From: Malania oleifera
Lineage: Eukaryota > Streptophyta > Magnoliopsida > Santalales > Ximeniaceae
Assembly (NCBI RefSeq): GCF_029873635.1
Contig: NC_080425.1
Span: forward strand, 40,551,390 to 40,615,389
Direction of reading: 5' to 3'
DNA length: 64,000 bases
Positions within the stretch are counted from its first letter, which is position 1, and each line of letters opens with the position of its first letter. Under the pieces are notes generated by a model. That model searched no databases. It saw only the letters and a program-made list of their open reading frames with translations, and had not been told where the DNA came from. Below are positions 46,721 through 59,180 of this stretch, piece by piece. The translations under genes were made by a program, and so were the position numbers.

Positions 46721-47940
46721 AATCTCAAACTTCTAATGCTATGTATGTAAAAAAAACAATTTCTACTAGTAAATGTGTCTACATGATTGAATGTAAAATA
46801 ATATTATACTGTGATGTAATAGAAATGTATAGAAATTCCTTAATTAAAATTATATGACTTTTTTAGAAATAATATTATTTTATTATAAACTATTTAAAAG
46901 TCATCTGATTAAAACTTTTTTTCCTAAGTTGATATGTATCCAAACTCGTAGGATGATCTTACAATTTGTTAACAAATCTTGTAATATCATTTGTCGAGTT
47001 TTGAATGGGGCATGTGAATAATTACATAGGTGGCTAATGATGTGGCGGCTTAAATCCTGTAAGTTTTAAACAAAATCTCACAACTTTTGTTAAGTACATC
47101 TTGGATCTTGAAGTTGCAAGTTTTGCATGAGCAACTCACATTAAGAATGCATGTTGGGTCAATTATTATTATTATTATTATTATTATTATTGAGAAAGAT
47201 GAGATGGGCAAATAAGTAAAAGCGAGAAGAATGAAGGTCAAATTACCGAGGGGCATATATATATATGCATAGGAGAACACAATCAAGACTTGGGTCATTA
47301 TTTTCCACTTGCTTGTCCTTGATTAAATGTTTTGGGCTCATGTGTATGCCACCGTCCTACTCTTCTCTTCTCATCAAATCAACTTCTCTCTTTCTTCAAA
47401 ATTACTATTTGAGCGTTGAAAATTGCTAGTTTTCTTTGCAATTTTAGAAGTATTTTGAATCTGATATGGTACCCTTTTGGACCCCATGCAAATTGTCATT
47501 CAATCTCTTGAATTCGATGTGGTGTTTTTTAGGTTCCACATATAGACTTTAATTTATATGAAACCCAAAAGAGCGCTACATTAGATGCATGATACATAAT
47601 CTGTAAAGTTATTGGGAAGGCTAGTCAAAATGCCAAAACCATTGTACATTTGTTTTAGTGGCTAAAATTTATGACACTAAGTTGGACTCATTATGATATT
47701 ATTATGTCATGTATTTAATTTGTGTTTTAACAAATATGCAACTTTAGAGTTGTAATTATTCAAATGTGCCCTAAGAGAGATAAAAGATAGATTAATTATT
47801 TAAAAGGCTAAATAATCTTGTATTTCTTTGTGAGCTCATGGGTTGGACTTTGAATTTCTATTTATGGTTCAAAAATTGATGTTTGAAAACACAATCATAA
47901 TGTTTAAGTTCATGGAATGTCTATTCTTAATAATAGATTA
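46721..47940. other. Gene-free stretch with (ATT)n
   Basis: No coding sequence recognised. An ATT run lies at about 47163-47191. The last five bases, GATTA, are the left target duplication of the next LTR. Confidence 0.5.
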
Positions 47941-50900
47941 TGTGACAACCTGCTTAATTTCCACATTTTTTTTATACAATAAATACAATATCACAGAACT
48001 CGGGAGATCATAATCCACCTAAACCCATGGGTACTAGGGATACATCAGAAATACATCACGGAAGCCTATGCAGTAGGAAACATAAATCACAAATACCTCA
48101 TTATACCGTACATCACAATACGAGAGTTACTACAATCACTGTATATATATGTACCCAATACACAACCCAAAAGATATCTAGGGCCATCCCACAAAATACA
48201 TCCGACCCTATCAAAACACTTACCCTTCTAGGAGGGTAGACCAACCATACTAGATCAGCGGGGCTTTACCCGCTATCCTATTAGGGGCTCCTGAAATATT
48301 TATAAAATTTTGGGGTGAGACACTTGTAACGACCTGCTTAATAAACTGGGGGTTTTTTTTTTATATATACTATGATATTCTACATACTCTGATACCATAC
48401 TGAGGTAAACCAAATCATAAGCCTAAGCAGCGAGAAGCAGAAATTAAATAAACATAACCACATATAATTATATACAATACAATACCAGAGTGCTATCATG
48501 TTTTCCAAAATATACACATATCACTATTCCCCAAAATACCCTCAACTATGCTGGGATATACAAAAATCCTCCACAATACTCACTTCACCGACAGGGCACT
48601 ACTGAAGCCCCTCTATCTGCGAGCCTGATCTACTCGCCTACCTGGATCACCTGAAAAATGATTCAACATTGGGATAAGCCAATGCTTAGTAAGACGAAAT
48701 ATGCTATTACTAGTGTGTGGCAAATGAGTTACAATATTATGAAAATATGTTTCTAAATAATCATGTATAACTGAATATGTAAATACAGTACAAGTAATAA
48801 AATTCACCTCATTTCCATGTTACTTAACATAACAGTATTGTAAATTACTATTCAAAATACTTCTATCATACATAAGTATGTTCCCAGTTTCTGTAAATCT
48901 GTACATACATAATAGCAACTGAAAACTTTCCCTGTGGATAACTGTGTGTCATGATTTAACCCTTCATGACAGGATTGTGTAGCTCGTAGGCGGGATTTAC
49001 CCTGGCTGGCCAACCAGGAATAAATCACTATACTCCATCGGTCTGATATGCCCACCTCAACCCATATCTGATGGGGAGTCTGTCCACGTCAAGGGCCTAG
49101 GTGATCGACCTACTACCACGTATTATCTAAATAGGTGATTGCACTCGTAACATAACATAATATCTGTAGCAACGGTACCGCGCTCTATAACTGTATAGTC
49201 CAACAGGGTCTGATACTATATAATATATCTCTATATACAACTATCTGATTTACCATGATTATGAAATAACCGTAATAACCATGATACTGAATAAACTGTA
49301 ACTGTAATTCATACATCATAATATTGAGAACTATATAATCGTAACACTGAAACTCCATAATCATAATACTGAAATTCGTATAATCATAGTACTGAAATTC
49401 ATAAAATCATGGTACTGAAATTCGTAAACATATCTATGTACTATATTCATATTCTCAAGCCACACTATACTTTAATACGTAATTTTCATAATTTAATAAA
49501 TAGTATAACATTTTAAAAATACCTAGCATAGCATATTTCCCTTACCTGACTACTAAAAAGCCCCTATGGTATACTGGCCTAACACCCGCAGGGCCTCCTA
49601 CACAACACCTTGAAAACAACATTTTCTAGAACAGAGTATCAGTATTTTTTCGCCTACATCATTTCCTATAGCTGTCACAAGACCAAAAATGGACTAAAAG
49701 GCCTTACCCTGAATTTGAGATGAAATCCAACTCAATCCCACCGACGATCCGTCCTAGCAAACTTGAAGAGAACTCCGCCAGGAACATCATGGTGGCTTCA
49801 GATCGTCAATCTGACGACTGGAGGGGCCAAAATCGAAGAAAGAAGTGAGAGAGGGACGTAGAGAGAGAGAGAGGAGAGAGAGAGTGGCATTGAAAATGGA
49901 TAAAAATACGATTTTTAGCTATTTATAGGGCCAGATTCGTCGACGAGACATGTCACCTCGTCGATGAGTCCTTTAGTAAATTCGTTGACGAATCCCTGTA
50001 TTCATCGATGAAATTCAGAGTAGCCTAAATTCATCTCTCGGTATTTTCTCGTAGACGAAACCCTGTATTCGTCGATGAAATCCTAAAGACCTTCATCGAC
50101 GAAACCCTGTATTCGTCGACAAATTCCCTTATGCACTCATCAATGAACCCTTGTATTCGTCGACAAATTTTTGCAATTTCTTGAAATTATTATATTCTCT
50201 AAAATGCAATGTCGTCAACGAAGTTTACTACCTCCTTCTGTTCCTGTTTCCATTTTCCTTCCTCTTTATTATTAAAATACTATTATTCTTCAGGTCACTA
50301 CATTCTCCCTTCCTTATAAAATTTCGTACTCGAAATTTACCATCTGTCTATATTCCTTTCTATCATCCCATAGGGCAAAATGGTCTACTTATTTTATTAC
50401 CTACCCTTACTTATGGTAGAGGAATACCGTAGTTACATACTATGTTCTGGGAAATTACACATATAAAAGTAAAAACTATATACTAACCAAAATCAATACA
50501 TGTACCTGTAAAAGAAACCTATCTACCTATTATACTTTACCTGGGTATCTCTATTCCTCTTGGAACAACTATGGATATCTCTGTCTGATCTACTCCTCGA
50601 GTTCCCAAGAAGCTTCCTCTATGGTGTGATTCCTCTACAGAACTTTAACTAACTATATTTCTTTAGTGTGTAAAGTCTGAACCTTTCTGTCCAAAATTTG
50701 TACTGGTACTTCTTCATATGCCAATGAATCCTTAAGCTCTATCTCTGCATAGCTAATGATGTGGGATGGGTTTGAGATGTATTTCCTTAACATGGCAACA
50801 TGAAACACGTCATGAATTCGAGCCAAAGCTGGCAGCAACGCTAGCCTATAAGCAACTGACCCTATTTTCTTGTCGACGAAACCCTATATTTGTCGACGAA

Positions 50901-52977
50901 ATCCTAAAGACCTTCGTCTACAAAACCCTGTATTCGTCGACGAATTCCCTTATGCACTCGTCGACGAACCCCTGTATTCGTCGACAAATTTTGGCAATTT
51001 CTTGAAATTATTATATTCTCCAAAATGCAATGTCGTCGACGAAGTCTACTGCCTCCTTCTGTTCCTGTTTCCATTTTCCTGCCTCTTTATTATTAAAATA
51101 CTATTATTCTTCGGGTCACTACAACACCACTCAGTAAGGGAAATAAACTAATACTAGTGTGTGGCAACATGAGTATTCCGTGTTGTACATATATTGTATA
51201 GAAACATATTTAACAACTATTATGTCATATCTGGAAAAACATATATATCATCATAACATGACAAAACATACTGCATTTTCATAATCATATTTCATCTCAT
51301 AAAATAATAATACAAAAACATTCCTGGTAGGTTAGCTGGCTGTTATCATGTATTACCCCTACATGACTGGGTTGTGTGGCCCAAAGGCGGGACTTGACAA
51401 TGGTTGGCCGACCACTGCCAAGTCAAAAGTACAGTTTGTAAGTCTGATGGGTTTACCAGACCTGGTCTGTACACCAAGGGCGCTCACACACTTCTTAAAA
51501 ACCACATCGACCATCCAATCTCACACCACTCCGTACAGCGGCGTTAACACAAATATCATGATCATGATGACCATGGACACATAGCAACAGTACCGTGCAA
51601 GTGCTAGCCTAGACCAAGCCAACCAAGTTCTGATATCATATAGCATATACTGAAACTGTGATACATGGATATCATATCATTAATTATCAAATCAATCATA
51701 TCATTTTTCATATATAAATATATTATGAAAATCATTGGCCCGTACGCCGGTATTACACATTTTATCATAACTCGGCCCATACGCCGGCAAATTATAACAC
51801 AGCCCGTATGCTGGCAAATCACATCCATAGCTCGGCCCGTACGCCGACAAATCATATAATAGCACAGCCTGTACGCTGACAAATCACATCCGTAACTCGG
51901 CCCGTACGCCATCAAATCATATCATAGCACGACTTGAACGCCGAAAAAATATATCCGTAACTCAGCCCATACGCTTGCAAATCATACACATAGCACGACC
52001 CGTACGCCAACAAAACATATAAAAATCTCGGTCCGTGCGCCGGTTTTTCCATTATAAAAATCCATATCATTAATACATTCCCAGAAAACAGTATTTCATT
52101 ATCATTTCTACTCATGCCACACCAAATAGGTTTTTCATATATCCAACATGCCATCATTTGCAATAGTATTTTCCAAATATAAATCATATATATGAACACA
52201 TTTACTTTCCTGAAATCAAATGCTACATATACATACATTTTCTTAAAAAAAAACTAACTTAATTTATCACCTTACCTGATTCCTGAAAAGCTCCTAAATC
52301 AAACACTCCTGCACTGGCAGGGTTCCCCGTTCAACACCCTGAAAACAACATTCCCCAGAACTAAAGTTTAGTATTTCTATGCATATATCACTTCCTACAA
52401 CTGTTAATTAACCAAATACTGAGTAGAAAGTCTTACCCTGGATTTGGGATGGTTTCCAACTCAGTTCCACCGACGATCTGCTCCGACAGACTTGTAGAGA
52501 ACTTTCCCAAGAGCATCGCGGTGGCTTCACATCGTCGAACCAGTGGAAATCCGGCTCGAAATCGAATAGAGAAGGAGGAGGAATTGAAGGGTAAGAGAGA
52601 GGGAAGTTATGCGCTGAAAAAATTACTGAAAATCACGTTTAATCCCTATTTATACTACGAGATTCGTCGACGAGCCACGTCACCTCGTTGACGAGTCCTA
52701 TAGAAAGTTCGTCGACAAACTCCAACCCTCGTCGACAATTTTGAGGTTTTCAAAAATCCTCTCTCGGTATCTTCTCGTTGACGAATCCTATCCTCATCGG
52801 CGAGCTCCTATTATACCTTCGTCGACGAGTCCCCTGTATTCATCGACGAGGAGCTGAAAAATTCCTCAGAATTATGCTTTCAAAAAATGCAACGTCGTCG
52901 ACTGCCTCCTTCTGTTTCTGGTTCCCATTTCCCTTTCTTTTTATTATTTAAATACCATTATTCTTTGGATCGTTACA
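47941..52977 (-). mobile_element. Gypsy (Tekay-like) solo LTR, interrupted
   Basis: The plus-strand edges are TGTGACAACC and GGATCGTTACA. The 5-bp target duplication GATTA at 47936-47940 and 52978-52982 is perfect. The LTR itself (47941-48324 plus 51124-52977) is about 2.2 kb. On the minus strand: GTCGACGA-like near-palindromes (52660-52905), a TATA-like AGTATAAATAGGG near 52650, an array of GCCCGTACGCCGACAAATCA units (about 51735-52050) and the GCCACACACTAGTATTAG block near 51150. A second gypsy element is inserted at 48325. Confidence 0.9.
48325..51123 (-). mobile_element. Shortened gypsy element inserted in the solo LTR
   Basis: The plus-strand edges are TGTAACGACC and GGGTCACTACA, flanked by ACACT and ACACC, a near-perfect target duplication. 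Parts on the minus strand are a piece of LTR (51123-50862), a short internal tail (50861-50302) and a whole LTR (50301-48325). The tail encodes the end of pol (HDVFHVAMLRKYISNPSHII) and a polypurine tract ATAAGGAAGGGAGAA before the LTR. It is a fossil that lacks most of gag-pol. The whole LTR has the near-palindrome array TTCGTCGACGAA (49925-50220), a TATA-like CCCTATAAATAGC near 49918 and a TACTGAAATTC array at 49250-49440. Confidence 0.9.
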
Positions 52978-52982
52978 GATTA

Positions 52983-53720
52983 GTTATAATTGGTTTTATG
53001 AAAAATTAAGTTGTTACCATAGATTAAATAACAAAGCCTTTTATAAATCTTAATGATGAATAGAAAAATAATAGTTATTCCCAAATTTCACGATGGGAAT
53101 GTCTAGTCCTTTCTTATTACATGTTAGATGAAAAAATAAGAAAGATACCAGGGATAGCTATTATTTCTATTCCTAAATAATTCAATGTATTCCATCTTAT
53201 TCTAAAATATAGTTATGCGAACCCAACATAACATTATAGCACTTTTAGATCTCTTAGGAGGCATCTCAATGACTAAAGTGTGGGACTTCAATAGTGAAAG
53301 TTTTGAGTTTGAATTTCACGAGGGGGGGAAAGGAGGTATAGGATGAGAAACAAACTCCTTCCCATTTTTAGCTCTCAAGTATAGTTACTGTAAGTCTCCA
53401 ATCAAACCAAAAAAAAAAAAAAAAGACCCTATATTTGAACTTGAGTGAATTTAAATAAAACCCAATTAAGTTTTGTATTACATTTGACCCAAATTTCACC
53501 ATGGAAATGTCTAGTCCTTTCTTATTACATGTTAGATGAAAAAAAATAAGAAGTATATAAGGAATAGCGATTACTTTTATTCCTAAATTTTTCATTGTAT
53601 TCCATCTCATTCTAAAAAATAGTTATGCTAACCAAACATAACCTTATATCTCTTTTAGATCTCTTAGGAGATATCTTAACGACTAAAGTTTGGGACTTCA
53701 ATAGTGAAGGTTGTGAGTTT
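52983..53720. repeat. 411-bp tandem duplication (copy 1 and start of copy 2)
   Basis: Copy 1 starts near 53082 (AATTTCACGATGGGAATGTC) and copy 2 near 53493 (AATTTCACCATGGAAATGTC). Both carry TAGTCCTTTCTTATTACATG and GGGACTTCAATAGTGAA. The second half of copy 2 continues at 55779 after the solo LTR. No gene. Confidence 0.85.
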
Positions 53721-55778
53721 TGTTAACCTTGGTGTATTCCCAAGAAGGGGGTGAATTGGGTATTTAAAATTTATTTCTAGGTTTAGCTAATCCAATAGTA
53801 TATTCACAACCTAAGGTCTATCTATACAGTTCCAAATGTGCAGATAAATAAAATGTGTGGAAATTAAATCATGCGCAGCATTCACAATATAAGATACATG
53901 TGCGGTAAATGAATTACTGAAAATAAAATGCACACAGGATATGTTATCGGGGTTCGGCCAACTGTGTCTACATCCCCGACTTTAGCTCGTAAGTTCGATG
54001 ATTTCACTAATGCTCACTTAATGGGTGAAGCGGAACCGGTTCCAGGTCAAATTAACACAGGGCTGACCTCAACATTTACAAATTCTCCTTGCGGGATGGA
54101 GAAGACCCTAAGTCAAATTCACAGAGCTGACCCCAACCTTTACAACCAATCCTTTCCGGACTGGATTACCGCCCCCTCAGGCCACACCTGGAATTACAAC
54201 CAATAAAATTTTTGTACAAATAAAAGTGATTCTTATACAAGCAGATTTGTACAACAATATAGTCCAAAGTATGCACTCACAGATGATATGAATTTATGCT
54301 CAAATGGGATCTTGAAATTTAATTCAAGATAAAGTATTCAACAAGTGAATATTCAAGATACCTCAAAAACCCTAATGAAGTATCACACAAATATTTTATC
54401 AAATATAATCACAACAGATACTTAGAGCTCAAGCTTGCAAAAGATTTATCAAATAAAACTGTGCAAGCTTTCAAGTCTTGCAATATGAATGCTAAGACTA
54501 GCAAGCTAAAAATAAGATCTTCGCAATCAAATATTTATATATAAAATATTATGGGAAAGATCAATAAGCAAAAACTCTCAAAAATAGATTTTCAAAATCG
54601 TGTGAGTATGTGAGAGTCTATCCCTAGAAAATGATATGTAAAAATGTATATAATAAGCACAAACAAACTCCCTTCAATCTTGCTATTGATTTGTAAGAGA
54701 GGGAAATAAATCAAATACACTCTATTTCAAAAATATGTTTTCTAGTCAATATGAAAGAGTGTAATGAAAGTATATATTTGTGAGTATATAGGTTTGAGAG
54801 AAAAAATTTTAATCACTTTTGCTAATCACCTTTAATCCTTGCAAATGAACTAGTATATATAGGCAAGGGGCAAATTATGACCGTTGGAGACTTAATGGGT
54901 ATTATTAGAAAAGATTTAAAACAAGTTTAAAGTTTTAACCCATTTTTAACTCCTAACTACCTCGGTAAAAATAAACAACTCAAGAGTTTTTGGGTGCCCG
55001 ACCCAAGGTTTGGGTGCCCGAATAGACACAGTGCAAAAAGGTGTTGTTCGGGGTTCGGGTGCCCGAAAATGGGCTCGGTTAGTTGAACGAGGTGATTCAT
55101 CAAAAGGTCCACAGATGAGTTGCCCGGTCCAACATTCGATTAATTGAACTCATGTGTTCAGTCACCCGTGGCCCAATTTTAACATAAACGTTCGGTTGGC
55201 TGAGTTGGTGGAAAACGTCAGTTTAGGGGTTCGGTCGCCCAAAGACGGTATATTCATATTTGGTTTAGTCGCCCGAAACCAAGTCAACCCGCTGACTTCT
55301 CAGTCGTTCAGGCACCCAAAGTGTTTTGAACACAATGGGTTCGGTTGCCCGACCTCTCACATTTTTTTCTTATTTAGTCCATTTACACTTCAATTTGTTC
55401 TCCTGATATTATAAGTGATTATAAGGATTATTTTGTGCATTTGTGTAAGGACCTAAGGTATTTTTAGGGTCTATGAGGACACTGAAAAAATTTGGCATCG
55501 ATCGACCGAAGGGTGATCCCTAAGGCCAATCTAAGGTCTTTGAGCATTCATCCCTATCATGCATGCAGATGCAGTTATTACAGACCATATTAAAACAAAC
55601 CTGAGATAACATAACATGAATTACAATACAAAATAAATCTTCTGGGTTTTCAGTCTTCAAGACTTCATGTGCCATCAAATGATCAAGGTAATATAAACCT
55701 ACACACAAACTTGATAGACATTAAATACAAAGAGTATTTCTCATTATCAAAACCGGGATATGACCAATAAGGTCAACA
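53721..55778 (-). mobile_element. Copia (SIRE-like) solo LTR
   Basis: Reversed, it starts TGTTGACCTTATTGGTC and ends ACACCAAGGTTAACA, 2058 bases. The perfect target duplication AGTTT lies at 53716-53720 and 55779-55783; the uninterrupted first copy of the surrounding tandem repeat shows the empty site. On the minus strand: GGTTCGGGTGCCCGAA-like near-palindromes (54985-55350), a TATA-like CCTATATATAC near 54855-54868 and the CACCCCCTTCTTGGGAATAC block near the end. Confidence 0.95.
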
Positions 55779-56182
55779 AGTTTGAATTTCGCAAGGGGTG
55801 GAAAGGAGGTATGGAATGAGAAATAAACTCCTTCCCATTTTTAGCTCTCAAGTCTATTGTAAGTCTCTAACCAAACCAAAAAAATAAAGGCCCTATATTT
55901 AAACTTGGGTGAATTTAAACAAAACCCAATTAAAAAATATTACATTTGATCCAAAACCACACTAATAAAAAATCTAATACCCTAACTCCAAACTTTCAAA
56001 CACAAAACTAATGAAAAATAACATAACAAATATATATATAACAAAATTCAATTCAATTCTTTTGGTTATTGAGATTACTTAACTCTAGGCAGCACTTTCA
56101 ATCCTATATCATGTAAATGACGTAATTCCTACCCATTCAAACTTATCCTATTTGTGTTGCACCAAGTATAGAAAGATAATAT
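55779..56182. repeat. End of tandem-duplication copy 2 and AT-rich spacer
   Basis: Up to about 55950 the sequence continues copy 2 of the 411-bp duplication (GGAAAGGAGGTATGGAATGAG, CTCCTTCCCATTTTTAGCTC). The remainder is AT-rich with no gene. Confidence 0.75.
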
Positions 56183-56312
56183 TTGGGGAGCATGGATTTT
56201 GGCATTGAATTTGGATTTGTATGCATCTGAAAGAACTTTATTGTAATTTTATATTATGTTTTGTGCAAAGTAACACAAATCCAAATCCAAGATTCGAATT
56301 TCATGCTCCATA
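56183..56312. mobile_element. Small fold-back (MITE-like) element
   Basis: The left arm GGGGAGCATGGATTTTGGCA then TTGAATTTGGATTTGT pairs with the right arm ACAAATCCAAATCCAAGATT then CGAATTTCATGCTCC around a short AT-rich loop. It is about 130 bases long without coding capacity. A target duplication was not established. Confidence 0.6.
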
Positions 56313-56382
56313 TGAGGGTAAGGCTCATTAACCTAAACCCCAAGTCCAACTACCATTTATAAGTCCAAACATCCCTCTCCTT

Positions 56383-56384
56383 TT

Positions 56385-56464
<80 letters not shown>
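56383..56464. repeat. (CT)n microsatellite
   Basis: About 40 uninterrupted CT units. The leucine/serine frame across it is not a gene. An A-run lies further right near 56669-56683. Confidence 0.95.
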
Positions 56465-56471
<7 letters not shown>

Positions 56472-56737
56472 ATATCCTTTCGATTACTTTAGAAATAATA
56501 GGCCTATGTATAATGGTCTCATCACCATTGGGTTCAAAACTTTTAATGCTATTTTACTCACTACTACTAGTATTTTGCAATTGTTTTTTGTGGTAATTGG
56601 AATCAAACCTAGAAACTTAGGGAACCTACTTGGGAACCTAATAATATTTCATTTTGATTGCTTGGAATAAAAAAAAAAAAAAAATCTTTGGGACTGTCTC
56701 ATGCCTTTCTTTTTGAAGTCTTTTAGATTTAAAGACT

Positions 56738-58808
56738 TGTTTTTGTAAATTTTGACTCTACGAGTCCAATCCTGTTTTGATAATGACAAATTACTTGGTA
56801 TTTGATCTGTGCATTGAGATTGTGAACAGGAACAATATATAGTATGCACGGAAGGATTACAAGTCATGGACTCCATGAAGATTAAAACATACATATCTTG
56901 GCACAATCTATGGAACTGAAATAGTAGAAAAATGAAGATACAAGCGGCGAGTTCAAGATCGTCATGGGAATGGGTACTTAGAACTTATGTATTCACATAC
57001 TTCATATAATTTAATTTGAGGCTCAACATATATCCTAGAATGACCTTAGGACTCATGCATCTCATGAACATCATTAGGGAATATTTATGGACTTAAATAT
57101 ATTTTAAAATCATTTTTATAAAAGGGCAAAGAAAGAGAGCAAAACAGATTTTTGAAACTCAAAAGAAAAAATTCAGGAAAGGTTCAGTTCAGAAGATTGA
57201 ACTTTCAAGTTCAGTTGTCTGAAGATTTAATTTCATAAGACTGAAGTTAAGATCAGTCGTCTGAAGAATTTCTTCAGAAGACTGAAGATTAAGTTCAGTC
57301 GCCTAAAGAACTAATGGTGAAACACAAAACCTGGTAGAAATACCTTAGAAGACTGAACTCAGACTTCAGTCGTCTGAACCCAACACTTCAAAAGATCGAA
57401 CCCCAACTTCAGTCGTCTGACCCTGTGTACAGGTTGATTTTTTCAAAACTCTCAGGAACTTTAGTCATCTAGGCCCTAACCTTCAGTCGTCTGAATCTGC
57501 GGGAAAGTTTAAAATTTTGATTTTTAATAAGAGAACACGCGAACTATTTTTTGATCCAACGGTTAAAATTGATTCTAAGGGTAAGGTACCTATATATTCA
57601 ACATCTAAACCCTAGTGCCCCATCCTTTTGGAATAGAATTGAGAGACTTGAACATATTGCTATATGATTGTCTGCACTTCGACTTATACTCGTCAAGCTT
57701 TGGCAAATCAACTCAAAAAAATGAAGGGATTTCATATACACATCTTGATTTCTATTTGGTATTAAGGTTTGGTAAATTCATTTTTTATTTTCAAGAGTTT
57801 CTTATCTCATCATTTATTATTTAATATTATTAGAGAGATTGATCTTGAGTGTTCATATACATATAGAGATTGTTTTGACAAGATCACTACTTGAGAAAGG
57901 TTTTGCCATTGGTTAAATAGTTCTGATTCAAGAGTGTATTTAGTTAAAGACTTAATATTTTTGATACTTCAAAACCATTGATTAAATATCCTTAGAAGTT
58001 CATAACTATATATATTATTGAGGGATATTTTCTGAAAAATCTTATATTAGGTTTTGATATTTGGTAATCACATCTCATATATATATATATATATATATAT
58101 ATTAATTTGCATATTACAAAGATCATATTGTGGTTGAAAATTTGGGAGAAAGCTTACTTATTTAGATCTTTATAATATTCAAGACAAATTTTTTCACAAG
58201 ATCATATTTGATATTTGTGCATCTTGTCTCAAAGCTATTACTCATAAAAATATTTTGGAAGATTTGATAAAAGAGAAATTTGGTGAAGCATATTCATTCA
58301 TTAACAATTGTATCGTTACATACATATTGAGCTTCAAGTTTCATCATATGGATATGTGTTAGGAATTTCAATTGTACTCACTAGCTTTGTTAGAAGCGAA
58401 TCTTGAGTTGTTTTGCAGATTTGAAATTGTAATTGTAATCACAGTTCGGATTGTGAAACAGGTGAGGAGGAAGTTGTGCCTCTTGTAAGCAACGGATGTA
58501 AGGGAAGCTCCTTCCCAATTTAAGGAGCAGGGATTTTAGTGGAATCCTTGAGTGGGTTGCTCAAGGCGAGGACTTAGGCAGAGTTGGCTGAACCTTGTAA
58601 AAAATGTGTTTGCTTTCTCTCTTCATTTACTCCTTTTAGTTTCCGCAATGCATTTCACTACTTACATTGCACGTGTGTTTGTGGAATAACCTCACACGAC
58701 CTTGATAAGTAATTTGTTAAATATAGAAATAGGAACTAAGTGGTAAATAAGTTTAAAAAATTTTTAAATTACCCAATTCACCCCCCTCTTGGGATTACAC
58801 CTAAATCA
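56738..58808 (+). mobile_element. Copia (SIRE-like) solo LTR
   Basis: From TGTTTTTGTAAATTTTGACTC to ACACCTAAATCA, about 2.07 kb. The flanking 5-mers are AGACT (56733-56737) and ACACT (58809-58813), a target duplication with one change; the left edge could shift by a few bases. CTTCAGTCGTCTGAAG near-palindromes span 57185-57505, a TATA-like CCTATATATTC lies near 57588, and the CACCCCCCTCTTGGGATTAC block is near 58780. The motif is almost the same as in the LTR at 14231, so the two belong to related subfamilies. No coding part. Confidence 0.85.
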
Positions 58809-59180
58809 ACACTAAATATGCATAGATCTTTAGAAACAATATGATATAGCACAGGAAACAAACATCTTGCATTAATTGAATACAAATTTAGAATACAAAT
58901 TCATTAACCTTAAACATTAAAAGACATACGATCCAACTCAATTCTCATTTTTTAATGGATCCATCTCACTTCTCATCAAAACAAGAATTATGGAACCTCT
59001 TCATATGATCACGTGGGACTATTAGATGTGCATTTATGAAACCAGTGTGAGCAAGCTTTAACACTTTTTCAATTCCCAGCTGTTTCTACTTGATGTGATA
59101 CCCTTAACCAATTTAAACGTATAAGTCAAAATGAACAGACATGCAATTGTTCTCCTCCCTTATGCAATTAAATTAAGTTC
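58809..59180. other. Gene-free spacer
   Basis: AT-rich; no gene, repeat or RNA recognised. Confidence 0.5.

Noticed and set aside
51735-52050. Regularly spaced repeats that look CRISPR-like
   Set aside because: Units are degenerate, there are no unique spacers, and the array lies inside a gypsy LTR of a plant genome.
53928-54206. 92-codon plus-strand frame
   Set aside because: Lies wholly within the minus-strand copia solo LTR, in the region where all family LTRs have short chance frames.
56383-56670. Serine/leucine frame starting in the (CT)n tract
   Set aside because: The first third is pure dinucleotide translation and the rest has no recognisable domain.
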